From an uncultured Treponema sp. (GTDB taxonomy: Bacteria > Spirochaetota > Spirochaetia > Treponematales > Treponemataceae), in contig CAMWPF010000138.1 of the NCBI GenBank assembly GCA_947176045.1, positions 1 through 5,025 of the forward strand: a stretch of 5,025 nucleotides of DNA, in the 5' to 3' direction. The position numbers and the translations under genes were made by a program. The notes beneath the pieces were generated by a model. It was not told where the DNA came from. It saw only the letters and a list, made by a program, of their open reading frames with translations, and made no database searches. Below, piece by piece: positions 1-5,025 of this stretch. Numbering within the stretch: the stretch's first letter is position 1; each line of letters starts with the position of its first letter.

Positions 1-526
1 GCTCCACGTTGTCGAGCGCAAGCAGCAGCGCCCCGGAATCAGCTGCGCCGCCGCGCACCGCCGCAAGGCATTCGGGCAGCGTCCGATGCAGGAACAGCGC
101 CGGAACGTGCGTTCCGCCCGCCTGCACCACGCCGTCAAGCAGCAGCCTGCGCGCCGCGCCGCGCTCGACAAGCGACGACTGCATATACGACTTTTCGCCA
201 AGCTCCGTCCCGGTCAGATGAATTTCGCACGCGCCGATTCCAGCGACATCGCGCAGGAGCCGCTTGAGCTGGATCGGGCGCGGAAACCCGACAATCATCC
301 GGAGCGGATGCAGCGGCTTGCCGTCCGATTCCGGCGTGAAGCGGTACTCCAAAATGCCGCCGCCCAGCCGCGTGATGACGGCAGTTCCCGCGCGTCCGCC
401 GATGACTCCGGCGGCAAACGCGTCCCCTTCTTTTTTGTGCAGAATCTTCACCAAATGGACGGCACGCTCGTCGCGCGCATCAAGCGGTCGTTCCAGCTCC
501 TCCGCGGAAAAAAGGCAGATGTTCAT
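1..526 (-). CDS. rsmE: 16S rRNA (uracil-1498-N3)-methyltransferase, RsmE family (N-terminal part, runs off left edge)
   Basis: RsmE-family enzymes are SPOUT-fold methyltransferases that use S-adenosylmethionine to methylate N3 of U1498 in 16S rRNA, in the cytoplasm. I translated the minus strand from the ATG at 526-524: 175 codons stay open to the window edge. The start MNICLFSAEEL and the HLVKILHKKEGD stretch (about residues 24-35) fit the PUA-like N-terminal domain. The GFPRPIQLKRLLRD segment (80-93), the EIHLTGTELGEKSYMQS segment (101-117) and the VVQAGGTHVP segment (133-142) match the start of the catalytic domain in order. The usual (E/A)Q.gR..P motif reads QAGGTHVP, so the common Arg is absent, which I take as a spirochaete-type variant. 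The C-terminal trefoil knot and SAM site lie outside the window. No SD precedes the ATG, and the gene is divergent from pepT. Confidence 0.82.
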   Translation of the reverse strand, partial: MNICLFSAEELERPLDARDERAVHLVKILHKKEGDAFAAGVIGGRAGTAVITRLGGGILEYRFTPESDGKPLHPLRMIVGFPRPIQLKRLLRDVAGIGACEIHLTGTELGEKSYMQSSLVERGAARRLLLDGVVQAGGTHVPALFLHRTLPECLAAVRGGAADSGALLLALDNVE

Positions 527-532
527 GGAAAG

Positions 533-561
533 ACTATAAATCCTCGCCGCCGTTCCTGCAA
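533..561 (-). promoter_or_regulatory. candidate sigma70-type promoter for rsmE
   Basis: Read on the minus strand, TTGCAG (561-556) and TATAGT (538-533) are separated by 17 bp. The -10 box matches the TATAAT consensus at five of six positions; the -35 box matches TTGACA at only three. Just 6 bp separate the -10 box from the rsmE ATG, so transcription would begin at or within a base or two of the start codon, giving a leaderless or nearly leaderless mRNA. This agrees with the lack of an SD upstream of the ATG. The call rests on consensus matching alone. Confidence 0.45.
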
Positions 562-627
562 GTGCGCCGCGGACAGGCACGCGGATTCGGAACTTGTTAA
601 AGACGGAAAAATGGCGTATCCTGCAAG
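554..627. repeat. 9-bp direct repeat TCCTGCAAG in the rsmE-pepT intergenic region
   Basis: TCCTGCAAG occurs exactly at 554-562 and again at 619-627, 65 bp apart (about six helical turns). The left copy covers the -35 box of the candidate rsmE promoter. The right copy overlaps the end of the candidate pepT -10 box and ends just before the pepT start codon. The position suits paired operator sites for a regulator of both genes, but a 9-bp match in about 100 bp can also arise by chance. No known regulator is recognised. Confidence 0.25.
594..622 (+). promoter_or_regulatory. candidate sigma70-type promoter for pepT and the downstream operon
   Basis: TTGTTA (594-599) and TATCCT (617-622) are separated by 17 bp, the ideal spacing, and each matches its consensus at four of six positions. 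The pepT ATG begins 6 bp after the -10 box, so the predicted transcript would start at about the A of the ATG. Positions 600-628 contain no convincing SD close to the ATG, consistent with leaderless initiation. The elements are individually weak. If the true pepT start were the in-frame ATG at 611, this promoter could not serve it. Confidence 0.4.
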
Positions 628-628
628 C

Positions 629-1900
629 ATGAAACTGTTTTCTTCCGACACGGAATTGCAGAACCGGCTGCTCGACCGCTTCATTCGGTACGTCAAAGTC
701 TGGACGGAAAGCTCGACGGAAAATGCGGACAACGGAATCATGCCTTCGACGGAGCGGCAGCGGCCGTTCGCGGAGGCGCTCGCCGAAGAATTGAAGGGCA
801 TCGGGCTGACGGACGTCTGCGTTACGCCGGAATGCTACGTCTACGGCGCGCTTCCGGCTTCCGACGGACTGGACGGCGTCCCTCCGTTCTGCCTGCTCGC
901 GCATCTGGACACCGCGGACGAAGTGTCCGGCAGGGACGTCCGGCCGATCATCCATACGGGCTACGACGGAACGCGGATCGACCTGCAAGGCGGCGTCTCC
1001 CTGGACTGCGCGGAAGATTCCTGCCTGGCGCTCGCCGCAAAGCAGCGCGACACGCTCATCACCAGCGACGGCACGACGCTCCTCGGCGCGGACGACAAGG
1101 CGGGCATTGCGGAAATCGTCTCGGCGCTGGAATACCTTTCGGAACACACACAGGCCGCCCACGGAAAAATAGAAGTCGTCTTTTCGCCCGATGAAGAGAC
1201 CGGGCACGGCATGGACCATGTGCCGCTCAATCTGATTTCCTCGAAATACGCATACACGGTTGACGGCGGACATCTGGGGCAGCTGGAAACGGAATGCTTC
1301 AACGCAAGCCGCGCCGCCATCCGCTTCACCGGGAAGTCCGCGCACACCGGCGACGCGCGCAAGAACGGCATGGTAAACGCAGCCTGCACGGCGGCGCGCT
1401 TCATCGAAAGCCTTCCGGCGGCGGAACGCCCCGAAACGACGGACGGACGCGCCGGATTCTACGCCGTCATGGAGTGCCGCGGCGCCATTGAATCGGCTTC
1501 CGTAACGCTCCTGCTGCGCGACTTTACGGAAGCGGGCATGAACAGGCGGATCGAAACGGTCAGAATGCTCGCCGTCGCCTGCGCGCACGCCTCCGGCGCG
1601 TCAGTGCAGGTCGAAATCAAGGAGCAGTACAAGAATATGAAGGCGGCGCTGGATGCCGCGCCGGAAACCGTTTCGCTGCTGGAACGCGCCTGCCGGAACG
1701 CCGGAGTGGAGCCGGAATACACGCCGATCCGCGGCGGAACGGACGGCTCGAAGCTTACGGAAATGGGCATTCCCACGCCGAACATCTTCACCGGCGGACA
1801 CAACTTCCATTCGCGCGCAGAATGGGCCTCCCTCCAGCAAATGAGCGCCGCCGCAGATGTTCTTGTCAATCTTGCCGTCCTTGCTGCCGATAAGAAATAA
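629..1900 (+). CDS. pepT: peptidase T (tripeptide aminopeptidase), M20B family
   Basis: PepT is a cytoplasmic two-zinc aminopeptidase that removes the N-terminal residue from tripeptides at the end of peptide breakdown. The 423-residue product is near the usual family length. Visible metal and catalytic residues, in order: H92 and D94 in AHLDT, bridging D155 in GADDKAG, catalytic E189 and ligand E190 in PDEETG, D212 in VDGG, and H391 in FTGGHNFHS. The lid (dimerisation) domain spans about 225-335, beginning near FTGKSAHTGDARKNGM. I chose ATG 629 because MKLFSSDTELQNRLLDRF matches the normal PepT N-terminus. The frame stays open upstream to 86, but that stretch is antisense to rsmE and does not resemble PepT; ATG 611 is a less likely alternative. 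No clear SD precedes the start. The gene probably heads the operon continuing into murA. All key residues are present, so it should be active. Confidence 0.95.
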   Translation: MKLFSSDTELQNRLLDRFIRYVKVWTESSTENADNGIMPSTERQRPFAEALAEELKGIGLTDVCVTPECYVYGALPASDGLDGVPPFCLLAHLDTADEVSGRDVRPIIHTGYDGTRIDLQGGVSLDCAEDSCLALAAKQRDTLITSDGTTLLGADDKAGIAEIVSALEYLSEHTQAAHGKIEVVFSPDEETGHGMDHVPLNLISSKYAYTVDGGHLGQLETECFNASRAAIRFTGKSAHTGDARKNGMVNAACTAARFIESLPAAERPETTDGRAGFYAVMECRGAIESASVTLLLRDFTEAGMNRRIETVRMLAVACAHASGASVQVEIKEQYKNMKAALDAAPETVSLLERACRNAGVEPEYTPIRGGTDGSKLTEMGIPTPNIFTGGHNFHSRAEWASLQQMSAAADVLVNLAVLAADKK

Positions 1901-1923
1901 AGGCCGCTGAAAAAAAGCCGCCT
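1901..1923 (+). other. imperfect hairpin between pepT and murA
   Basis: AGGCCGC (1901-1907) can pair with GCCGCCT (1917-1923) around a 9-nt A-rich loop, with one internal C-C mismatch. It starts right after the pepT TAA. No run of T follows (next bases ACTTTCACAC), so it does not qualify as an intrinsic terminator, and pepT and murA could still be cotranscribed. It may be an RNA processing or stability element, or chance in GC-rich DNA. Confidence 0.25.
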
Positions 1924-1935
1924 ACTTTCACACAC

Positions 1936-1939
1936 AGGA
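1936..1939 (+). promoter_or_regulatory. murA ribosome binding site (AGGA)
   Basis: AGGA lies 6 nt before the ATG at 1946 and supports that start codon. It contrasts with pepT and rsmE, which have no visible SD. No convincing separate promoter was found in the 45-bp pepT-murA gap. Confidence 0.7.
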
Positions 1940-1945
1940 ATCGTT

Positions 1946-3229
1946 ATGCATGAATATCTGATTGAAGGCGGATTCCCCGTCAAAGGAACCATCACAGCCG
2001 GAGGAAACAAGAACGCGGCGCTGCCCTGCATCGCGGCGGCGCTCCTTTCCGAAGAGCCGGTCGTCCTCCACAACATTCCCGAAATCGAAGACACCGCCGT
2101 CATGCTGAACATCCTCCAGTCGTTCGGAGCGAAGGCCACGAACATCGGAAGGCACAGCTGGAAGATTGAAGCGGAGACAATTCATCCGACGTGCATTCCG
2201 GCGGAACTCTCGAAAAAAATCCGCGCATCCATCCTGTTCGCCGGCCCGATGCTCGCGCGCTGCGGCCGGGCGGAAATGCTGCCGCCGGGCGGAGACGTCA
2301 TCGGGCGGCGGCGGCTTGACACGCACTTCCTCGCGCTGACGCAGCTCGGCGCGCGCGTCGATGTCAACGGGCATTTCACGTTCACCGCGAACAAGCTGTC
2401 CGGCGCGGACATCTTCCTCGACGAATGCTCCGTCACGGCGACGGAAAACGCGGTCATGGCGGCAGTCCTCGCGGAAGGCGAGACGACCATCACGAACGCC
2501 GCAAGCGAGCCGCATATCCAGGACTTGTGCAGCATGCTTTCCAAAATGGGCGCTCAGATTTCCGGCATCGGCAGCAACATCCTGCGCATAAAGGGCGTCA
2601 AGAAGCTCCGCGGCTGAGAATTTTCCATCGGGCCGGACTATATGGAAATCGGCTCGTTCATCGGACTGGCGGCGGCGACAAAGGGCAGCATCACCATCGA
2701 AGGAATCGGGAATTTGGACTTGCGCCCGCTCAAAACCGGCTTCGGAAAGCTCGGCATCAGCTGGACGGTTCAAGGCGACGCGCTCTGCGTCTCGTCGATT
2801 CAAGACATGAAGGCGAACGGCGACGTCGGAACAAAAATTCCGAAAATCGACGACGCGCCGTGGCCGGGATTCCCGCCGGACTTGACGAGCATCATGACTG
2901 TCGTCGCAACGCAGATTGAAGGAACCGTCCTCATCTTTGAAAAAATGTTTGAATCCCGGATGTTCTTTGTAGACAAGCTCATCAGCATGGGCGCGCAGAT
3001 CACGCTGTGCGATCCGCACCGCGCCGTCGTCTCAGGGCCGTCCGTCCTGCACGGCGACCACCTCGTCTCCCCGGACGTCCGCGCGGGCATGGCGATGGTC
3101 ATCGCCGCGATGACCGCCCACGGCGAAAGCCGCATCAGCAACGTCTACCAAATTGAACGCGGATATGAGCATCTGGTGGAACGGCTGCAGTCGCTCGGCG
3201 CTCACATCACAAAAGTTGAAATGGAGTGA
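1946..3229 (+). CDS. murA: UDP-N-acetylglucosamine 1-carboxyvinyltransferase, interrupted by an in-frame TGA at codon 224
   Basis: MurA transfers the enolpyruvyl group of phosphoenolpyruvate to UDP-N-acetylglucosamine, the first committed cytoplasmic step of peptidoglycan synthesis. The frame reads as one protein of 427 codons, normal for the family, if the TGA at 2615-2617 is ignored. Visible in order: [10 protein letters not shown] with catalytic K22; [19 protein letters not shown] (105-122) with D117 at the usual Cys115 and R122 matching R120 of E. coli Mur[10 protein letters not shown] (230-238), matching PDRIETGTF; WPGFPPD with catalytic D312; and IERGYEHL with R405, matching R397. The motifs before and after the stop are equally well kept and in frame, so decay is recent or the stop is an artefact. 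As written, translation stops after 223 residues, giving domain 1 only and probably no activity. Asp at 117 predicts fosfomycin insensitivity. The terminal TGA overlaps the SD of the next gene. Confidence 0.93.
2615..2617 (+). other. in-frame TGA codon inside murA (codon 224)
   Basis: The frame reads ...[22 protein letters not shown]..., where MurA homologues continue without a break. The codon lies about six residues before the 229/230 domain boundary of E. coli MurA, and numbering is aligned here (D231 and E234 in both). TGA differs by one base from TGC/TGT (Cys), TGG (Trp), GGA (Gly), TCA (Ser) and CGA/AGA (Arg). General reassignment of TGA is unlikely: murA itself ends in TGA, all Trp codons translated here are TGG, and the other four genes contain no in-frame TGA. 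Confidence 0.9.
2622..2648 (+). other. 7-bp inverted repeat just downstream of the internal murA TGA
   Basis: TTTCCAT (2622-2628) and ATGGAAA (2642-2648) are perfect reverse complements around a 13-nt loop. The stem starts 4 nt after the TGA, and its 3' arm contains the first ATG after the stop (2642-2644, Met233). Such a hairpin could hinder re-initiation or sit where a bacterial SECIS element would. The loop, however, is larger than a typical SECIS apical loop, and the bases encode conserved MurA residues, so coincidence is quite possible. Confidence 0.35.
2642..3229 (+). CDS. possible separately translated MurA C-terminal fragment
   Basis: If the TGA at 2615 is a true stop, the only in-frame ATG close downstream is at 2642. 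It would give a 195-residue fragment starting at Met233 that carries most of domain 2, including D312 and R405. No clear SD precedes it; the nearest G-rich run is GGGCCGG (2630-2636), and the ATG lies within an inverted repeat. Separate expression is therefore weakly supported. The stretch is better read as the C-terminal half of the single murA gene. Confidence 0.2.
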   Translation: MEIGSFIGLAAATKGSITIEGIGNLDLRPLKTGFGKLGISWTVQGDALCVSSIQDMKANGDVGTKIPKIDDAPWPGFPPDLTSIMTVVATQIEGTVLIFEKMFESRMFFVDKLISMGAQITLCDPHRAVVSGPSVLHGDHLVSPDVRAGMAMVIAAMTAHGESRISNVYQIERGYEHLVERLQSLGAHITKVEME

Positions 3230-3232
3230 GGT
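3228..3232 (+). promoter_or_regulatory. ribosome binding site overlapping the murA stop codon
   Basis: GAGGT (3228-3232) lies 5 nt before the ATG at 3238 and shares bases with the murA TGA (3227-3229). Ribosomes terminating on murA would be placed on the start of the next gene, so translational coupling is likely. Confidence 0.65.
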
Positions 3233-3237
3233 AGCGT

Positions 3238-4224
3238 ATGAGAAAACCGTTGCAGCTTGCCTTATGCTATTTGTGGATTCTGATTGCCAGCTCCCTGGTT
3301 GGAGTCTTCGTCTGCTTCCAATTTTTTATCTGCACAAATTTTGTCGCCGGGCAAGCCGAGCCGATTTCATTCCAGACAATCGTCCACGGATTCTTCGAAG
3401 CGTCCCCCGTTGTGCTGCTGTTTTTGGGAATGCTTGTCGCGCTGTACAAAGTCAGGCACCTTGGAAGCCCTGTCCTCAGCGCTGCTGTGTATGCCGCGCT
3501 GTGCGCCGCCACGTGGCTCCTGCTCTTTCCCGCCCTTCTCACCGCACGCGGCGCCGTCTATGAAAAGAACGGAATTCTGGATTCTGGGGCGCAGCAGGCG
3601 AACATAAGCGGCGGCTATTTCCGGCAGCTGGACGGCAGCATCTACTACTTCCTCCGCGATTCCGACGGACAGGAAGCGGACGTCATCCTCTTGAATGCAG
3701 AAGACGTTCCTTCCGATGAAGGCGGAGCCATCGTCAGAACGCTCGACGTCTCGGAACAGTCGGAATTCATGAAAAAGGCCGCGCCGTTCCGGGATCCGCT
3801 CATCAAGGAATCGCTGGAAACGCCGTCCACGCCTGTTTTTGCCGTCCTCGTCAGCGCAAAGCGGCGGGCGCTGGCAAGCTGGAGCGCCGGAATTCCGGCA
3901 TGGCTGTGCTTCTGCACGTTCGGATTCGCGCTATGCTCGGTCTACAGCTTCATCCATGTAAGCACGTGGCGGCTGGTCAATTCATTTTCCATCGTCTGTC
4001 TGGAAGCCTTCGTCCTATGGGGGAACGCGCTGTATTTTTCGCCGCTGTTCGGGCGCATCCGGGAAAGCCTTGAGGAGAGCGCGGCGCAAAGCGTCGGCCG
4101 CTGGAGCGCTCCGCTGGGAAACCTCGGCGCGGAACTTCCTCCGGCCCTGCTCAACCTCCTGCTAGGAATCATCATCGTGGTTTCAGGCAGCGTGATCACC
4201 GTACTCCGCAACCGGAAGGACTAA
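3238..4224 (+). CDS. uncharacterised six-helix membrane protein with one central soluble domain (LptF/LptG-like layout)
   Basis: I do not recognise this 328-residue protein by sequence. Likely membrane helices lie at about residues 8-32, 57-71, 78-102, 218-240, 246-268 and 302-324. A single soluble domain of roughly 110 residues (103-212) sits between helices 3 and 4, probably in the periplasm if the MRK start and the RNRKD end are cytoplasmic. Three helices, one extracytoplasmic domain, then three helices is the layout of LptF/LptG, the permeases of lipid-export ABC transporters. The segment GGYFRQLDGSIYYFLRD (125-141) is vaguely like the start of their beta-jellyroll. The domain is somewhat short, and no ABC ATPase gene is in view, so the comparison is tentative. 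The start follows a good SD 8 bp after murA, and the last bases of the gene include the next gene's SD. It is probably cotranscribed with murA and acts in the envelope. Confidence 0.85.
   Translation: MRKPLQLALCYLWILIASSLVGVFVCFQFFICTNFVAGQAEPISFQTIVHGFFEASPVVLLFLGMLVALYKVRHLGSPVLSAAVYAALCAATWLLLFPALLTARGAVYEKNGILDSGAQQANISGGYFRQLDGSIYYFLRDSDGQEADVILLNAEDVPSDEGGAIVRTLDVSEQSEFMKKAAPFRDPLIKESLETPSTPVFAVLVSAKRRALASWSAGIPAWLCFCTFGFALCSVYSFIHVSTWRLVNSFSIVCLEAFVLWGNALYFSPLFGRIRESLEESAAQSVGRWSAPLGNLGAELPPALLNLLLGIIIVVSGSVITVLRNRKD
4216..4220 (+). promoter_or_regulatory. ribosome binding site inside the end of the preceding gene
   Basis: AAGGA (4216-4220) lies 5 nt before the ATG at 4226 and within the last codons of the upstream membrane-protein gene, whose TAA is at 4222-4224. 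The one-base gap and embedded SD indicate translational coupling of the two membrane proteins. Confidence 0.7.
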
Positions 4225-4225
4225 C

Positions 4226-5025
4226 ATGAAGATAAAAAAACAGCTCATCGTTTCCATCAGCCTCGCCGTCCTGACGTTCATCATCAGCCTCCTGTACGGA
4301 TTCCTGAAGCCCGATCTGCCGGAGCTGGTGGCAAAAACGCAAAAATCATACCGCCTCTTCTTCGGGCTGCGGTACTTTCTTGCCGCCCTGCCGGCCGTCC
4401 TTTCCACCGCATACCTTATCGGATGGGCGGCGGACTTCGGGGAGAACGCAGACGGAAGCCGGGTGCGCTTTTCCACGGCGATGTTCGAGCGCTACAAAAG
4501 CGTCCTCGTCACAAGCATTGCCGCCGTCCTCGTCCTCGTCTGCGTGCAGGAAATCGTCCTGCCGGGCATCGACGGAAAGCTGCAAACATACGAAAAGCTG
4601 CCCAAACTGCTTGCGGAATACAAGAAATTCTCCAACGGGCTGTACGGACACGGACGGTACGAACTCGCCTACGGCTACGCAAAGCTTGCTGCCGGAATCG
4701 ATGAAAACGATGCGGAAACCATCCGCCTGCTCAACGACGCGTCAATCGCCCTCAACAAAACGGAAGCCGTCCGCATCCCAGAACCAGACACGGTGATTTT
4801 GGAAAACGAAATCCAGGACGCGCTCGACGGGTTTTCCGCACAAACTATGCCCGGCGGCGGAACGGAAGCAATAGCGGAACCGGCTGACGGCGGCGCGGAA
4901 CCAGCAAATCCGTTCACGACATACCGCCTCCTCCAGCTGGCGCGGGAGCGCCTTTCCCAAGAAGATTGGTTCGGCGCGCACTATTACGCGCAGCTCGCCC
5001 TTGCAGCCGCCGCGCCCACCGATGT
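4226..5025 (+). CDS. uncharacterised membrane protein with TPR-like helices (C-terminus beyond right edge)
   Basis: I do not recognise this protein. I translated 266 open codons from ATG 4226 to the window end, so it is incomplete. Likely membrane helices lie at about residues 7-27, 50-69 and 92-112. The N-terminus (MKIKK) and the loop between helices 2 and 3 (R79, R81, R89, K91) are positively charged, so both are probably cytoplasmic and the long C-terminal part would be periplasmic. That part has TPR-like helix pairs: about 138-177 (GHGRYELAYGYAKLAAGI followed by NDAETIRLLNDASIALN) and 231-262 (LARERLSQEDWFGAHYYAQLAL). An Ala/Glu/Pro/Gly-rich linker separates them (about 207-228). TPR repeats commonly mediate protein-protein contacts. 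The one-base gap to the upstream six-helix protein suggests that the two form a complex, which is inference. A good SD supports the start. Confidence 0.85.
   Translation, partial: MKIKKQLIVSISLAVLTFIISLLYGFLKPDLPELVAKTQKSYRLFFGLRYFLAALPAVLSTAYLIGWAADFGENADGSRVRFSTAMFERYKSVLVTSIAAVLVLVCVQEIVLPGIDGKLQTYEKLPKLLAEYKKFSNGLYGHGRYELAYGYAKLAAGIDENDAETIRLLNDASIALNKTEAVRIPEPDTVILENEIQDALDGFSAQTMPGGGTEAIAEPADGGAEPANPFTTYRLLQLARERLSQEDWFGAHYYAQLALAAAAPTD

Noticed and set aside
86..628. Upstream extension of the pepT frame to ATG 86, giving a 604-residue protein
   Set aside because: The extra 181 residues do not resemble PepT and lie antisense to a clearly recognisable rsmE. The normal PepT N-terminus begins at 629.
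1459..2145. 228-residue minus-strand open frame spanning the end of pepT and the start of murA
   Set aside because: It is a low-information Ser/Arg/Ala-rich frame antisense to two well-supported genes, with no family signature.
2615..2648. Calling MurA a selenoprotein on the basis of TGA plus the downstream hairpin
   Set aside because: I know of no MurA selenoprotein, position 224 is not catalytic, and the 13-nt loop does not look like a typical bacterial SECIS loop. It is kept only as a testable low-probability option.
1928..3019. Long 363-residue open frame on the minus strand opposite murA
   Set aside because: It is rich in Arg, Asp and Ala, as expected for a mirror frame of a GC-rich gene. 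It crosses the conserved murA motifs and has no recognisable domain.
1946..3229. Genome-wide reassignment of TGA as Trp or Gly to explain the murA stop
   Set aside because: murA itself terminates at TGA, Trp is always TGG, and rsmE, pepT and the two membrane-protein genes contain no in-frame TGA.
4505..4542. Short repeated GTCCTC units
   Set aside because: They are ordinary Val/Leu codons in a membrane helix of the last gene (about residues 93-106), not a functional repeat.

Overview
The window looks like a piece of a GC-rich spirochaete chromosome, most probably an uncultured Treponema-type organism. The reasons are the treponeme-like RsmE and PepT sequences, a MurA with Asp in place of the usual catalytic Cys, and membrane proteins unlike those of common bacterial models. 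This assignment is inference from remembered family sequences; no search was run. Third codon positions are mostly G or C throughout, and I see no insertion sequence, tRNA, rRNA, CRISPR array or prophage gene. It reads as ordinary core chromosome rather than an accessory island.

Layout. Positions 1-526 (minus strand) hold the N-terminal 175 residues of an RsmE-family 16S rRNA uridine methyltransferase that runs off the left edge. A 102-bp divergent intergenic region (527-628) follows, with a promoter-like pair facing each way. Both -10 boxes sit only 6 bp from the start codons and neither gene has a visible Shine-Dalgarno (SD) sequence, so both transcripts may be leaderless. Four genes then run left to right: pepT (629-1900, aminotripeptidase), murA (1946-3229, first committed step of peptidoglycan synthesis), a six-helix membrane protein (3238-4224) and a three-helix protein with TPR-like helices (4226 to beyond the right edge). 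Gaps after pepT are 45, 8 and 1 bp, and murA and the two downstream genes each have an SD sequence. The four therefore look like one operon, with the last three probably translationally coupled.

The main anomaly is in murA. The reading frame is clearly one MurA of 427 codons, but codon 224 is TGA (2615-2617). Both flanks are well conserved and in the same frame. The break lies next to the known hinge between the two MurA domains, and a 7-bp inverted repeat starts 4 nt after the TGA and encloses the next possible ATG. A sequencing error or recent nonsense mutation is the simplest explanation; a split protein or recoding is less likely but testable. Separately, Asp117 replaces the fosfomycin-reactive Cys, which predicts intrinsic fosfomycin insensitivity.

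The genes combine peptide breakdown, a peptidoglycan precursor step and two envelope proteins of unknown function. The first of these has a membrane layout reminiscent of LptF/LptG permeases, a tentative comparison based on topology only.
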